Positions 10,332 to 19,540 of a stretch of DNA of 64,000 nucleotides are shown in pieces; position 1 is the first letter of the stretch; each line of letters begins with the position of its first letter. The notes under the pieces were generated by a model that saw only the letters and a program-made list of their open reading frames with translations, was not told the origin of the DNA and made no database searches. This stretch comes from Fallopia convolvulus (taxonomy: Eukaryota; Streptophyta; Magnoliopsida; Caryophyllales; Polygonaceae), in assembly GCA_964016875.1 (NCBI GenBank), contig OZ024724.1, positions 43,391,820 through 43,455,819 on the forward strand. The letters are read 5' to 3'. Both the position numbers and the translations under genes were made by a program.

Positions 10332-11974
10332 TCAAGCTCAAGATGAAGTTTCCTTTCCTTGTTTCCACTTTTGTAAGTTTTATGTTTTTCTTTTCTTTTA
10401 AATTTTTTTGTTTTCTTTTTAATTGCTTTTCTCTCTTCTTCTTATTTTCCTTACAGTGGGGACACTGTAATTTTAAGTATGGGGTGGGAAGAAAGTAGAA
10501 AAATTATGTCCTAGGTGTTTTTGTGTTCTATGTAGTTGTTATTTCTTTTAAATTGAAAAAATCGAAAAAACCAAAAAAATTTAAAAATTTAAAAATCCAA
10601 AAAGAGTTTAGAATTGATAGATATCCCTTCTTAAAAGTTCTATGATAGCAATCACTAGCTTAATCATATAAATCCTTGCAAATATGTCTTTGAAGGTATA
10701 GCCGGATTCTTAAAATTGAAAGTATTGTTTTTAGAAGAGAATAGCATTGAGATGAAATTGAGCACATATACTTTATAGCATAGATGATGCAATCCAACAA
10801 AAATCTACCTTGTGAGAAATTTTTTGGCCTTATAGGGAGAACATTTATAAATCCCTCTTCTTTTTTGTGTGATTTACTCTCTTTATACATATTATCTCTT
10901 GGAATTGTGATGGTTATCTATCTCTTGAGACCCTTATAAGATTTTTAGTTCATTACTTGTGAAATCATATGATAGAGAACTTATTTTTATGAGCCCTATT
11001 ATCCCCTATCTACCTTTACATTATTCCTTCTTTTGATAACCAATTCTGGCCTGAAACATTTTATTTTTAGCTCCACAAAAATTATTCCCTAGCCGAGATA
11101 AGCTTGACCCTATCCGGGAATTAGGACTTAGATTGGAGAGGTAAAGTTTTGAGCTTTGTTGAAAAGAAAAGAGTTTATATTTGCTTGAATTGAAGGGTAT
11201 TTGGGAAGGGTAGATTGGAAGTCTCTTGTTATTACATGTAAGAAAGGTCTCTTGATAAAAAGATGCATAAAATAAAGTTTTAAGGAAAGAAATGTATACG
11301 GTGGATCGTTAACGACCCGGATGTGGGCTCGTTAACGAGGCAGTGAGAAGAATAAGAAAAAAAAGAAAAAAAGAAAAAAGAAAAAAAGGGAAAGAGGAAA
11401 AGTTGAAGTGCATTTGTGCTTAAAGATAATATCAAGAGATTCTTTTAGTGAGTTTGGTATATGTTATATGAGAGTTTTGGAAGTGTGAGTTTTTAGGAGT
11501 CTTTGATTCCCGGATATTATTAGCACCACATTGCCAAAATATTTTCCATGCCTTATTGTTATTACCAAGCCCCATTACAACCCGGCCGAATGGAAACTTC
11601 TATGAAGTTTTTCATTGAGCCTAAGTTCTCTTGATGATTCTTTGCTTGTTTTGACAAATCTTGGGTGGAGAGTATTGGTGATATAAGTTCCAATTTCTAT
11701 GAGTTTTTGTATATAAGATGAGTTGAGAGATTGAAATTATAAGCCCAAACACTTGAGAGTTGAGTGAAACACATTATATCCCTTGAGAGGTTGGATTGTA
11801 TTATTTTATGTCTATTTAAGTGCATATATGTGTGAGGATGTTAATAGTCTTTTCCTATAATTTTCTTATGTGTAGATGTTGCTTTTTGAAGATGGCTATG
11901 TCTTAATAAGCATGATTTGTTTTGGTTTTGGTTTTGGTTAGTATCTTGTTTCTTGCTTGAGGACAAGCAAGTCT
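10332..11974 (+). other. Long 3' untranslated region of Ty3-type copy 1
   Basis: No ORF is supported here. It contains a perfect hairpin at 10451-10470, a PPT-like word at 10475, an A/T-rich stretch near 10550-10600, a palindrome pair at 11307/11330 and a purine-rich run near 11350-11400. The corresponding part of copy 2 (45311-47028) is similar in length and content. Confidence 0.7.
10451..10470. promoter_or_regulatory. Perfect 8-bp-stem hairpin
   Basis: TTACAGTGGGGACACTGTAA has 8-bp arms and a GGGA loop. It is preserved exactly in copy 2 (46874-46893) and lies 4 bp before a PPT-like aagtatggggt. Position and conservation suggest an RNA signal; it is not followed by a U-run typical of bacterial terminators. 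Confidence 0.7.
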
Positions 11975-11989
11975 AAGTATGCGGTATTT
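11975..11989 (+). promoter_or_regulatory. Polypurine-tract position before the 3' LTR
   Basis: The sequence aagtatgcggtattt abuts the 3' LTR. Copy 2 has aagtatggggtattt in the same place, so this copy carries a G-to-C change within the G run. Confidence 0.65.
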
Positions 11990-13508
11990 TGATGTTCGCA
12001 TTTTTAGTATAGTTTTTGATAGGTTTTCTTTGTTTATTAGGTTTAGTTTTGTCTAGTTTAGGTTTAGTTTTGAGTATTTTTAGTTAGTTTTGCATAAATC
12101 TATGAAAAGAGTGGAATCTACGCTATTTTGTGTATTTTGCAGATTTTAGTGAGAAAAGGAGCTAAATGGAGCTAAATTTGGAGCATCACAGTGAAGGACG
12201 GGAAAGTGCAAGATTTAAGAAGTCGAAGCTCGAGAGTACAAGAGGAGGTGTTGAAGAAAACAAAACCCCATGCTCGTTAACGAGGCTGTGAAGGGTCGTT
12301 AACGAGGCCACGAAGAGAAAGATTTCGAGTATTATTTTTATTATTCACCGATCCTGAGCGGGAATTTATTTCCGTATCGGTTGAGTATCTTTTTAGAATC
12401 TTTATGGGTTATTAGAATATGTATTTTAGGGTTTAATATCTTTCTAGATTTTATTTCTATCTTTTAGAGATTGTTTTTATCTTTTTAGGAAAGTTTTTAT
12501 CTTTTAGCCTTTTTTTTTTAGGATTTTCTAGTATAAATACCCTTCTATCTAGCATAGAAAGAGGGGGGCCTAATTTTGGAGTCGAATTGGAGAGCTAGTT
12601 TTGGAGAAGATTTGGAGGAAGGCCGAAGGAGAGAGAACCGGATCGGAGGTCGGTGACGAGGTTCGGTGACGACGGTTTCCGAGGTTCGTTTGTCGAGTTT
12701 GTGGTTCGGTGATTGTTTTGTTTAGTTTTCTTCTGAGTCTCTGTAAGACGATATTTTTGTTGGTAATTTAAGTTTGAGTTTTGTTTCAATGTTTGTTTTT
12801 ATTGAGGTTTTTAGTTTCTTAATCATGAGTAGTGAGTAGTCTATTTTTCTAGGGTCGGGGTTAAGCCCGGCATAGTTGATCATGTTTGATGAGTAAGATT
12901 GTGTGTTGAATGCCTTTTATCTTTATTGAGATTGTTTGTTGTGCTTAATACCGAAACGGGAGTTGAGGTAATTTGAGTTTTAACTTGATTGAAAGAGAAA
13001 GTTAGTAACTTGAAGGTTGATATTGTTTGAAAACGAAAGTTTCAAGCTTTAGATCCAAAACAAGCAATTGAGTGAGTTAGTTTATGAAAGTAGATTAATT
13101 TACTTGTTAAAGTCAATGAAAGTTGATGACTCTATCTATTTAAAGGCATGATCTTATCTTCTTACGAATTCTTATGCTTGGCTATGTTGTGGTGTCCCTT
13201 ATCCTAGATTTTTGTTTTAATTGAATTATTTCTGATAAATCTTCGTTGCTGAATACTTGCTTCGGTACCGAGTATTAATTGGAATTTAATTAGGTCGTTA
13301 GTTAGTATTTTTGTGTTCGGTGGTTCGGTAACGATCCTGACAAGGTCGTTAACGAGGCATCTCGTGAGTGGTTGTGTTTGATTTTATTTGATTTTTATTA
13401 GATTGATAGACAAATAACCTTGCTTCCTATGGAACGATCCTGACTCCACTGTACTCAGCGGGGTCTTGACTTACAAGTTTATTTGTTGGCCGAGAAACCC
13501 TATCAACA
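11990..13508 (+). repeat. 3' LTR of Ty3-type copy 1
   Basis: TGATGTTCGC...CTATCAACA, 1519 bp. It has an intact TATAAATA at 12532-12539 and palindromes at 12275, 12297 and 13347. It is followed by the target duplication TATAT. Confidence 0.93.
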
Positions 13509-13611
13509 TATATCAATATATGTGATCACATACCACCGCCATCAAAACGGGCCTTAAACAACTAAAACACGGGCCAAAGGCCATCCCACAAATTCAAATC
13601 CAGCACAACTA

Positions 13612-14039
13612 GACCTGTCAAAAGCTGACCGAATCCGCTAACCCGACCTGACCCGCCCGATAATTTTAGGGTCAAGAGCCAAAAATTTGAACTCAAAACC
13701 CGAAATCAACCGAACCCGATAGAACCCAAAACCCGTTGGGTTGACCGATTTAGTATATTATAAAATGTATAAAATTTATTTTAAAAAATATAATATATTT
13801 TATTATTAAAATACATAAAAATAATATATTATAATTAAATATTATTATTTATTTAAAAATCTATTTTAATAATCATACAAAGTTCTATGTTTTTGACCCT
13901 CTGGTCAACCCGACCCGCCCGAAAACCCGCATCGACCCGACCCGGTTTAACCCCTGACCCGTAGCGACCCGAACCCGACTCAACACGAACCCGAAATGAC
14001 CTAAACCAAACCCGCACGACCCGACCCGATTGACAGGTC
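13612..14039. mobile_element. MITE with GACCTGTCAA terminal inverted repeats
   Basis: The ends are GACCTGTCAA and TTGACAGGTC (10 bp perfect), flanked by TA (possibly CTA). The two arms are rich in 'cccgaccc' words and the centre is extremely AT-rich. Related copies lie at 31805-33019 and 32126-32869. No coding capacity. Confidence 0.8.
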
Positions 14040-14345
14040 TACGCACAGTCCATATAATAATAATCAGAACCCTTCTAATTAGATTGGTCCACATGAAAAT
14101 CGTCCAGATTTGCAAACGAGAAATAACACGACTCTGATCCACCCAGGCTTAATAAACGATGAGCTCTTCTTTTAAAATATCTCCAAAATTTACTCTAAAT
14201 TACCTGAAAAAAATATTAAAGCGCGAGTGTAGATTCCGAATGCATAATAAAATAAAATTAACATAAAATATGACAAATACGTATGAAAATGAACTAAACT
14301 AATATTCAACTAGACCCTAAAATATAACTAAATTAAGCGTTATCA

Positions 14346-14445
14346 ACGATCCTGACTTCGTTATACTCAGCGAGGTCTTGACTACAAACTTATTTGTTGT
14401 CGAGTTAAAAAAACCCTACCAACAATGGTGTCAATGTAGGCTCCA
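14346..14445 (+). mobile_element. End of outer Athila-like LTR and decayed primer site
   Basis: After the ACGAT duplication the outer LTR resumes and ends CTACCAACA at 14424. The following tggtgtcaatgtagg aligns with TGGCGCCGTTGACGG of copy 1 mostly through C-to-T and G-to-A changes, as expected of an old methylated copy. Confidence 0.65.
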
Positions 14446-14931
14446 AGAGGATCTTAGAAGGCAAGCTCAGAAGGCTTCGATGTTGTGGTAGCCAAAGCAC
14501 TGACATGTGGCATGTCTTAGGTCTCAAGATCGGGACTTGGTGCTACGAGTGCAAGTGTCTCAAAAGGGGTAATGCTCTCACTTAGACGGTGTTTGACAAA
14601 ATTTTTAAAGGAAAACAACAATGCACAAACACATCTCATATGATTTTTTAAGTTCGACCCTTACTAATAATATAAACATGTTAGAGACTTTTGAATTTAA
14701 TTTTTAATTTAAGCTGCACCCGAGTTATAACGGGTTGCCTACATATTCCTTTAAAGAGAATCAAGCCTTACGTAGTTCAAGAGCTTAATTTTTTGGGTTT
14801 GATTTTCATGCATTAGAGAATCGAGCTTAAACCCACCTTCTAGGAAGGGTTGCCTAAGCTTGGTTCAACTATCATTTGTATGGTGTGGAGAAAATTAGAC
14901 CCACCTTCTAGGAAGGGTTGTTGATACACTT
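14446..14931. other. Unassigned stretch, probably interior of an old element
   Basis: No open frame is recognised. It contains 'gttgcctacatattc...acgtagttc' (14731-14782) and two copies of 'cccaccttctaggaagggttg' (14834, 14899). The first resembles the units at 16160-16560, so the solo LTR at 14932 probably interrupts one element. Confidence 0.4.
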
Positions 14932-16086
14932 GTTTTAGTACAGCGTAAGGATGTATTTTTATAAGGATTTTAGAGTGTTTTAGGCTAGATTAGGGTGTTT
15001 ATTTGTAATATCAGAAAAGCCTACAGTTGAAGATTTTGAAGACAGAAGTCCTAAGTTGGAGTTGTAGATTTTACGGAGACCAAGACCCGCGCCCTCGGGC
15101 ATGGATCCGAGACCGCGGTGAAGAAATGATTCGAGAGGTTGAAGAACGATGGACCCGCGTTCGCGGGTAGGGAGCCGCGCTTGTGGTTTGACGAGGATCC
15201 GCGGCCGAGGGAAGTTGACTAGACCCGCGCTCGCGGTGGAGATGTTTTAGCGCCGACGTGATTTTATTTTATCTTTTATCTTTTATTATATCTTTAGGTT
15301 TTCGGATATTGTTTTCTACTATTTAAGCTTAGTTTCGTAGCAGACTTAGGGAGACTTGAATTTCTAAATTTTATTTCGGTTTTTATTTCTATTATGGAGA
15401 ACTAATTTCCCTTGGAGTTTGTTTGATCAAGGAAGCATTTTTATGTAATTCGTGAGATTCTGGAAACTTTTTTAGCCCTTGGTTAATATCAAAACTCTTG
15501 TTTTAATTTATATGATCTATGTTTGATTTTATGAGCCTGATCAACTTGTTTGATTGACTTAGATCTACTGTTTGGATTAGGTTTGATTGTTGTCTGTGCA
15601 ATCTTATTTATCCTTGAAATAACTCTTTTCCAAGACCGTGGACTGGAATTGAGCAAGAGTATTTGATGGTTATTTTATGCATGAGACTCGTTGTTTGATT
15701 GCATGAATTGATTTCTTTTTATCCTTAATTCCTTGCATGATTTGAATTAAGCATCCTTGTTCATATCATAATTTTGCTTGGACCATGGACAAGCGGAAAT
15801 CTCTTATAAGGATTGGAATTAACTTGGGAATTTATAGAAAAGTGGATAAATTGATGATGGAATGATTAAAAAGGTGGAATTGATTAAATGAACTCTGCTT
15901 TCCTTTTATTGATTGGAAACTTAGATTTGTTTGCTTGCTTAAACCCCAGAACCCCTGTTTTGTCCTTTGCTGATTGTTCAGAAAATCGATTCTCTTGGGT
16001 TTGATCCCTTACTTGCATGCTATACTTGGTTTGTAGTTTAGGGTAATTTATTTTTGAGCTTGGCAACAACGACATTAGCCGAGTCA
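14932..16086 (+). mobile_element. Solo LTR (1155 bp), GC-palindrome family
   Basis: It starts TGATACACTT, ends GCCGAGTCA and has target duplication GTTGT at 14927-14931 and 16087-16091. Between 15080 and 15240 it carries several CCGCG/CGCGG words, including the perfect palindrome ACCCGCGTTCGCGGGT (15153-15168), in the position where the other LTRs hold CGTTAACG. A 'ctatttaag' box near 15318 may be its promoter. No internal region or partner LTR is visible. Confidence 0.85.
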
Positions 16087-16149
16087 GTTGTCGAAATTTC
16101 CCACTAGGACTGGTGTTTATTTTTTCGGTTTAGGGTTGTGATTGAATTG

Positions 16150-16560
16150 GCGAGCATGTGTGCTATATGTCGAGCTTCCTACGTACCCTTAATGGGATCA
16201 AATCATCGTACTTCAAATAAGTTATTTTTTATTTAATTTGGATTTGAATTTGGGATCTAGCGATTGTACTCGATTTGATTTAATGTCGAGTTACCTACGT
16301 AGCCTTTTATAGGCGTCAAATCTTTACGTATTTCTCCAAAGAATATATTTTAATTTGAAGTTGTGATTGATCCCGACGAACATTAGCTATATATCGAGCT
16401 TCCTATGTACCCTTAGCGGGGTCAAATCACCGTAGTTCAGCCAAATGAGTTTTTAGACTATGATTTTAAGTTGTGATTGAACCCGAAAAACATTAACTAT
16501 ATATCGAACTTTCTACGTACCGTAGCCTTAGTGGGATCAAATCGTTGTAGTTCCGCCTTG
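16150..16560 (+). repeat. Degenerate tandem repeat, ~110 bp period, four units
   Basis: Units containing 'cgagcttcctacgtaccctt...gatcaaatc' centre near 16175, 16290, 16395 and 16505. Each ends near a 'cgtagttc' word. A related single unit lies at 14731. No protein is encoded. Confidence 0.7.
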
Positions 16561-17653
16561 GAAACACTATGGCATGTTGCATTTGTCTATCCTCCGGTAT
16601 CTCTAATTCCACATACACAGGTTTCATTTTTGTATGAATACCAAGAATATATATTCACTTTGTATTTTTTCTCTTGCCTTTGTACTTGTTTTATTTTATT
16701 GTTTTGATTAATGATATCCTTGTATTAGCACTAATATTAGCATGTGGACACTTAATTTGTGCCTAGTCCGATATCTACAAGAGGCAAGCAATTCCTTTTT
16801 GTTTCATAATTGACTTGAATGTACCCACAAGCATTTACATGTATTAGCCTCTCCTTTAGATAATCACCAATTTGCATAATTATTTAGTGACCAAAAGATA
16901 CTAGACCACTAATTTGGATAATTAACTAGTGGCAAACTCGGGCTTGTTAACTGGGTAAGTAGTCAAAAGAGTCTTAACATAGACAGAATTGATGACGAGT
17001 TTATTTGGATACTCATATATTGATTGTTTGAGTATGTTATGCCACCGATTTGATTTTCCAGAACGAGTCGAATCATAATATGCGAGTGTTTATTTGATCC
17101 AAGGGATGTACAAGTATTCAAGGTAATTTTCTTAATTTCCAAACTTGTCCAAACATTAGGTCTTCATATGAATTAAAGCTAATTTGTGATTGGTATCACC
17201 ATTGGCGAGACTTTGATGCATTTTGTTTGTGAAACAATATTAGTAGCTAGACAACTTAGGCACACAATCAACAATCTGAGCGTTTTTATATGTTGTCTGA
17301 GGCATCAACCAACAATCTGAGACTTTGATGCGATTGTCGAACTCGATCGCCGCCTCCACCACATCGTCATCATGGCAAAGGTAATAAACGACTTTAGTGT
17401 ATAAGCTGTGCCAAGGCTATCAACAACTTGAACATGCATAGATCATTTTAATCTATTTTCTTCCAAATGATAATCTGCTTGTGTACGTTAATATATACTA
17501 GCTTGCCCATGTGACAAGAATTCAAGCTCAATCATGTAATTGTACGTTGGTTCTTTGTTTGCACTTTCACTTGTATTCCCAAATGGGTCCCTTGTTTTGA
17601 CTTCTTCATGGGAGAAACTCGGCATGGAGGACGACAACTCGTGCTTTGGATCG
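16561..17653. other. Non-coding stretch
   Basis: No gene or repeat with clear ends was recognised. A short repeated phrase 'caacaatctgag' occurs at 17268 and 17310. Open frames here have no family resemblance. Confidence 0.4.
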
Positions 17654-17902
17654 TGTTGGATATTTTAACAATCTGAGATTATCAGATTTGTGATGAATCT
17701 AGATTAGATTCAATCACATGAAACGAAGAACAAGAATGTAAACAAGAAGAGATGAGAAGGAATCTTCCATTAACAGAAAACAGAGAGAGAAAGCTTTGTA
17801 AAAGTTTGTTACAAGACATTTGCTCGTTCCTCCTTACAACCAGCTATTTAAGGTCCTCTAATCATGTATGAAACGATGCGTTTTACATGTCTACATTTCA
17901 CA
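17654..17902 (-). repeat. 3' LTR of a truncated Copia element
   Basis: On the minus strand it begins TGTGAAATG directly after a G-rich polypurine tract (reverse complement of cccccctcaagc at 17905-17916) and ends ATCCAACA, 249 bp. The upstream end of the element is lost. Confidence 0.7.
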
Positions 17903-17924
17903 TTCCCCCCTCAAGCTTGACATT

Positions 17925-18396
17925 GGTAGAAGGAACCAAGTCAAGCTTGTCAATTAAGAAATAATGTTGTTGAGCCCCTAAAGGTTTGGTAAACAAGTCT
18001 ACTAGCTGCAAGATGGATGAAACATGTTGTGTAGTTAAGAAACCTTCTTGAATAAGCTATGTAATGACAATCAATACGAATGTGTTTTGTGTGCTCATGT
18101 AGAACTGGATTCTCTGCCAAAAGTTGAGCAGAACGATTATCACATTTGAGAGGAATTGGCCTAGGAACTTTGACATGTAAATCCTCTAATAACCCTTCAA
18201 GCCAGACAAGTTCACTGCTAACATAAGACGTAGCTCTATATTCACTCTCTGTGGATGACTTTGAAACAGTGTTCTGCTTCTTGCTCTTCCATGAAATGAG
18301 AGAACCTCCCAAGAAAACACAGTAGCCTGATAGAGAACGACATGTGAAAGTACAACTGCCCTAGTCTGCATCACTATAAGCTTCAATCTTATCCAT
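17925..18396 (-). pseudogene. Copia RNase H, C-terminal fragment
   Basis: This is the end of a Copia polyprotein, where RNase H degrades the RNA strand during reverse transcription. Visible landmarks are 'KIEAYSDAD', 'GGSLISWKSKKQNTVSKSS', 'STESEYRA' and 'CDNRSAQLLAENPVLHEHTK'. The conserved Trp after YSDAD is a TAG stop (near 18363), and the C-terminus is out of frame beyond 'IDCHYIA'. RT, integrase and gag are missing; the fragment ends abruptly near 18396. It is followed by a polypurine tract and LTR on the same strand, so it is a 5'-deleted element. Confidence 0.8.
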
Positions 18397-19477
18397 TAAG
18401 ATAAGGGTATTTTGATATTTAAAAAACACAAAGACGGGAAAAATTTACAACAAATCGCTATTTGCTTAATTTTGTGTAAAGAATCACTACATTTTCCCTA
18501 CTTATATAATTTGATTTCAATATTTATAAGACATAAAAGGAAAGAACTACTTTGCCTTATATAAAAATTTTCATTAAATTAAATAAATATTTATATATAT
18601 ATATATTAAAAAGTTAATATGTCAAAAAAAATTTATGAATTTGATAAAAAGATTTATTTATGCACAAAAATTTTTGTATTTTATAACCCAAAAGGCATAT
18701 CCCCACTAAAATAAGTATTTGTCGAGTGTTCATGAACAATGTCATCCCTTTAATTGGGTCCTTTTTTGCTAGAAAGTGTTAACAAATTTAATTGGTAGCG
18801 ATTTATCTATCACATCCTCTATCAGATTGTATTTACTAGATGGTTTGGCCTGTCCGATGGATGTGATAGAATTTTGTGTCTATAGTTATTGATTTTATAA
18901 GTGGACATAGATAAATGTGTATATTAATTGAATTAGAATAAAAAATGAAAAATATATGTGTGATTTGATGAAAAAAGTAATACAAAAAATTGGATTTAAA
19001 CCTTAAGTTTGAATGGTTGATTTGGTGCATGAAAAATATATTATAAGTCGTAAGTATTTGTTTATGAAAGGTTAAGCATATAGATGTAAGTATATAGTTG
19101 TATGATTGTAATTGATGTAATGTTATATTTTTCCCTCCTTTATATGTTTAAGGTCGTGTATTAATGGTACCAATTTTGCATTTGAATATAAATATTAGGT
19201 TCCATATCAAGAAGATAATCCGGATAACACATCCATTCATCTAATATATAGAGTCATACACATATATTGTTGTTTTTATATAATCTAGAGTCGGAATTCG
19301 AAGAGGTTGTAAATTTATGTAGGGGTGAATTAATATTGTAATTATCTCACTTTAATTATGATGAAATTAATTGTTTGTAACATCTTTGATATTATATTAC
19401 AATTGATATAAAACTCGTAATAAACACAATTGGATATATATATATATATTAGGTAAAAATAGTAATGCAAGCTAGCT
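18397..19477. other. AT-rich intergenic stretch
   Basis: No coding, RNA-gene or transposon signature was found. There are short AT microsatellites near 18594 and 19437. Confidence 0.5.
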
Positions 19478-19540
19478 AGATAATAAAATAAAATTACGAC
19501 TTATCTTTGATGTAGTCAAGATTAAACCTTTTAGAATATT

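Larger units (their letters stand above)
3206..13508 (+). mobile_element. Complete non-autonomous Ty3/Athila-like LTR retrotransposon (copy 1)
   Basis: A 10.3-kb element flanked by TATAT (3201-3205 and 13509-13513), with two nearly identical LTRs (3206-4722, 11990-13508), a primer site like that of tRNA-Asp, gag, an aspartic protease and a downstream env-position ORF. There is no reverse transcriptase, RNase H or integrase between the protease (ends 7504) and the next ORF (8721), and no scar of one. The minus-strand copy at 44847-54224 has the same layout, so this is a family trait rather than one deletion. By eye the LTRs differ at roughly 17 positions, implying a recent insertion. Mobility would need enzymes in trans. 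Untranslated regions total over 2.8 kb. Confidence 0.9.
1258..14345 (-). mobile_element. Solo-type LTR of another family, interrupted by three insertions
   Basis: The element starts TGATGCATCC and ends GTTATCA, with a 5-bp target duplication ACGAT at 1253-1257 and 14346-14350. Its own sequence is 1258-2290, 13516-13611 and 14042-14345, about 1.4 kb. Orientation is inferred from the minus-strand reading, which opens TGATAACGC like the other Athila-like LTRs and ends near the 'gtgggatcgacac' motif common at plant Ty3 LTR ends. No coding sequence is present. It was invaded by the MITE at 2291, the Ty3-type element at 3206 and the MITE at 13612. Confidence 0.8.

Noticed and set aside
10451..10470. 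Intrinsic transcription terminator
   Set aside because: The organism is a plant, and the hairpin is followed only by 'ttttaagtatgggg'; a bacterial-type terminator is not meaningful here.
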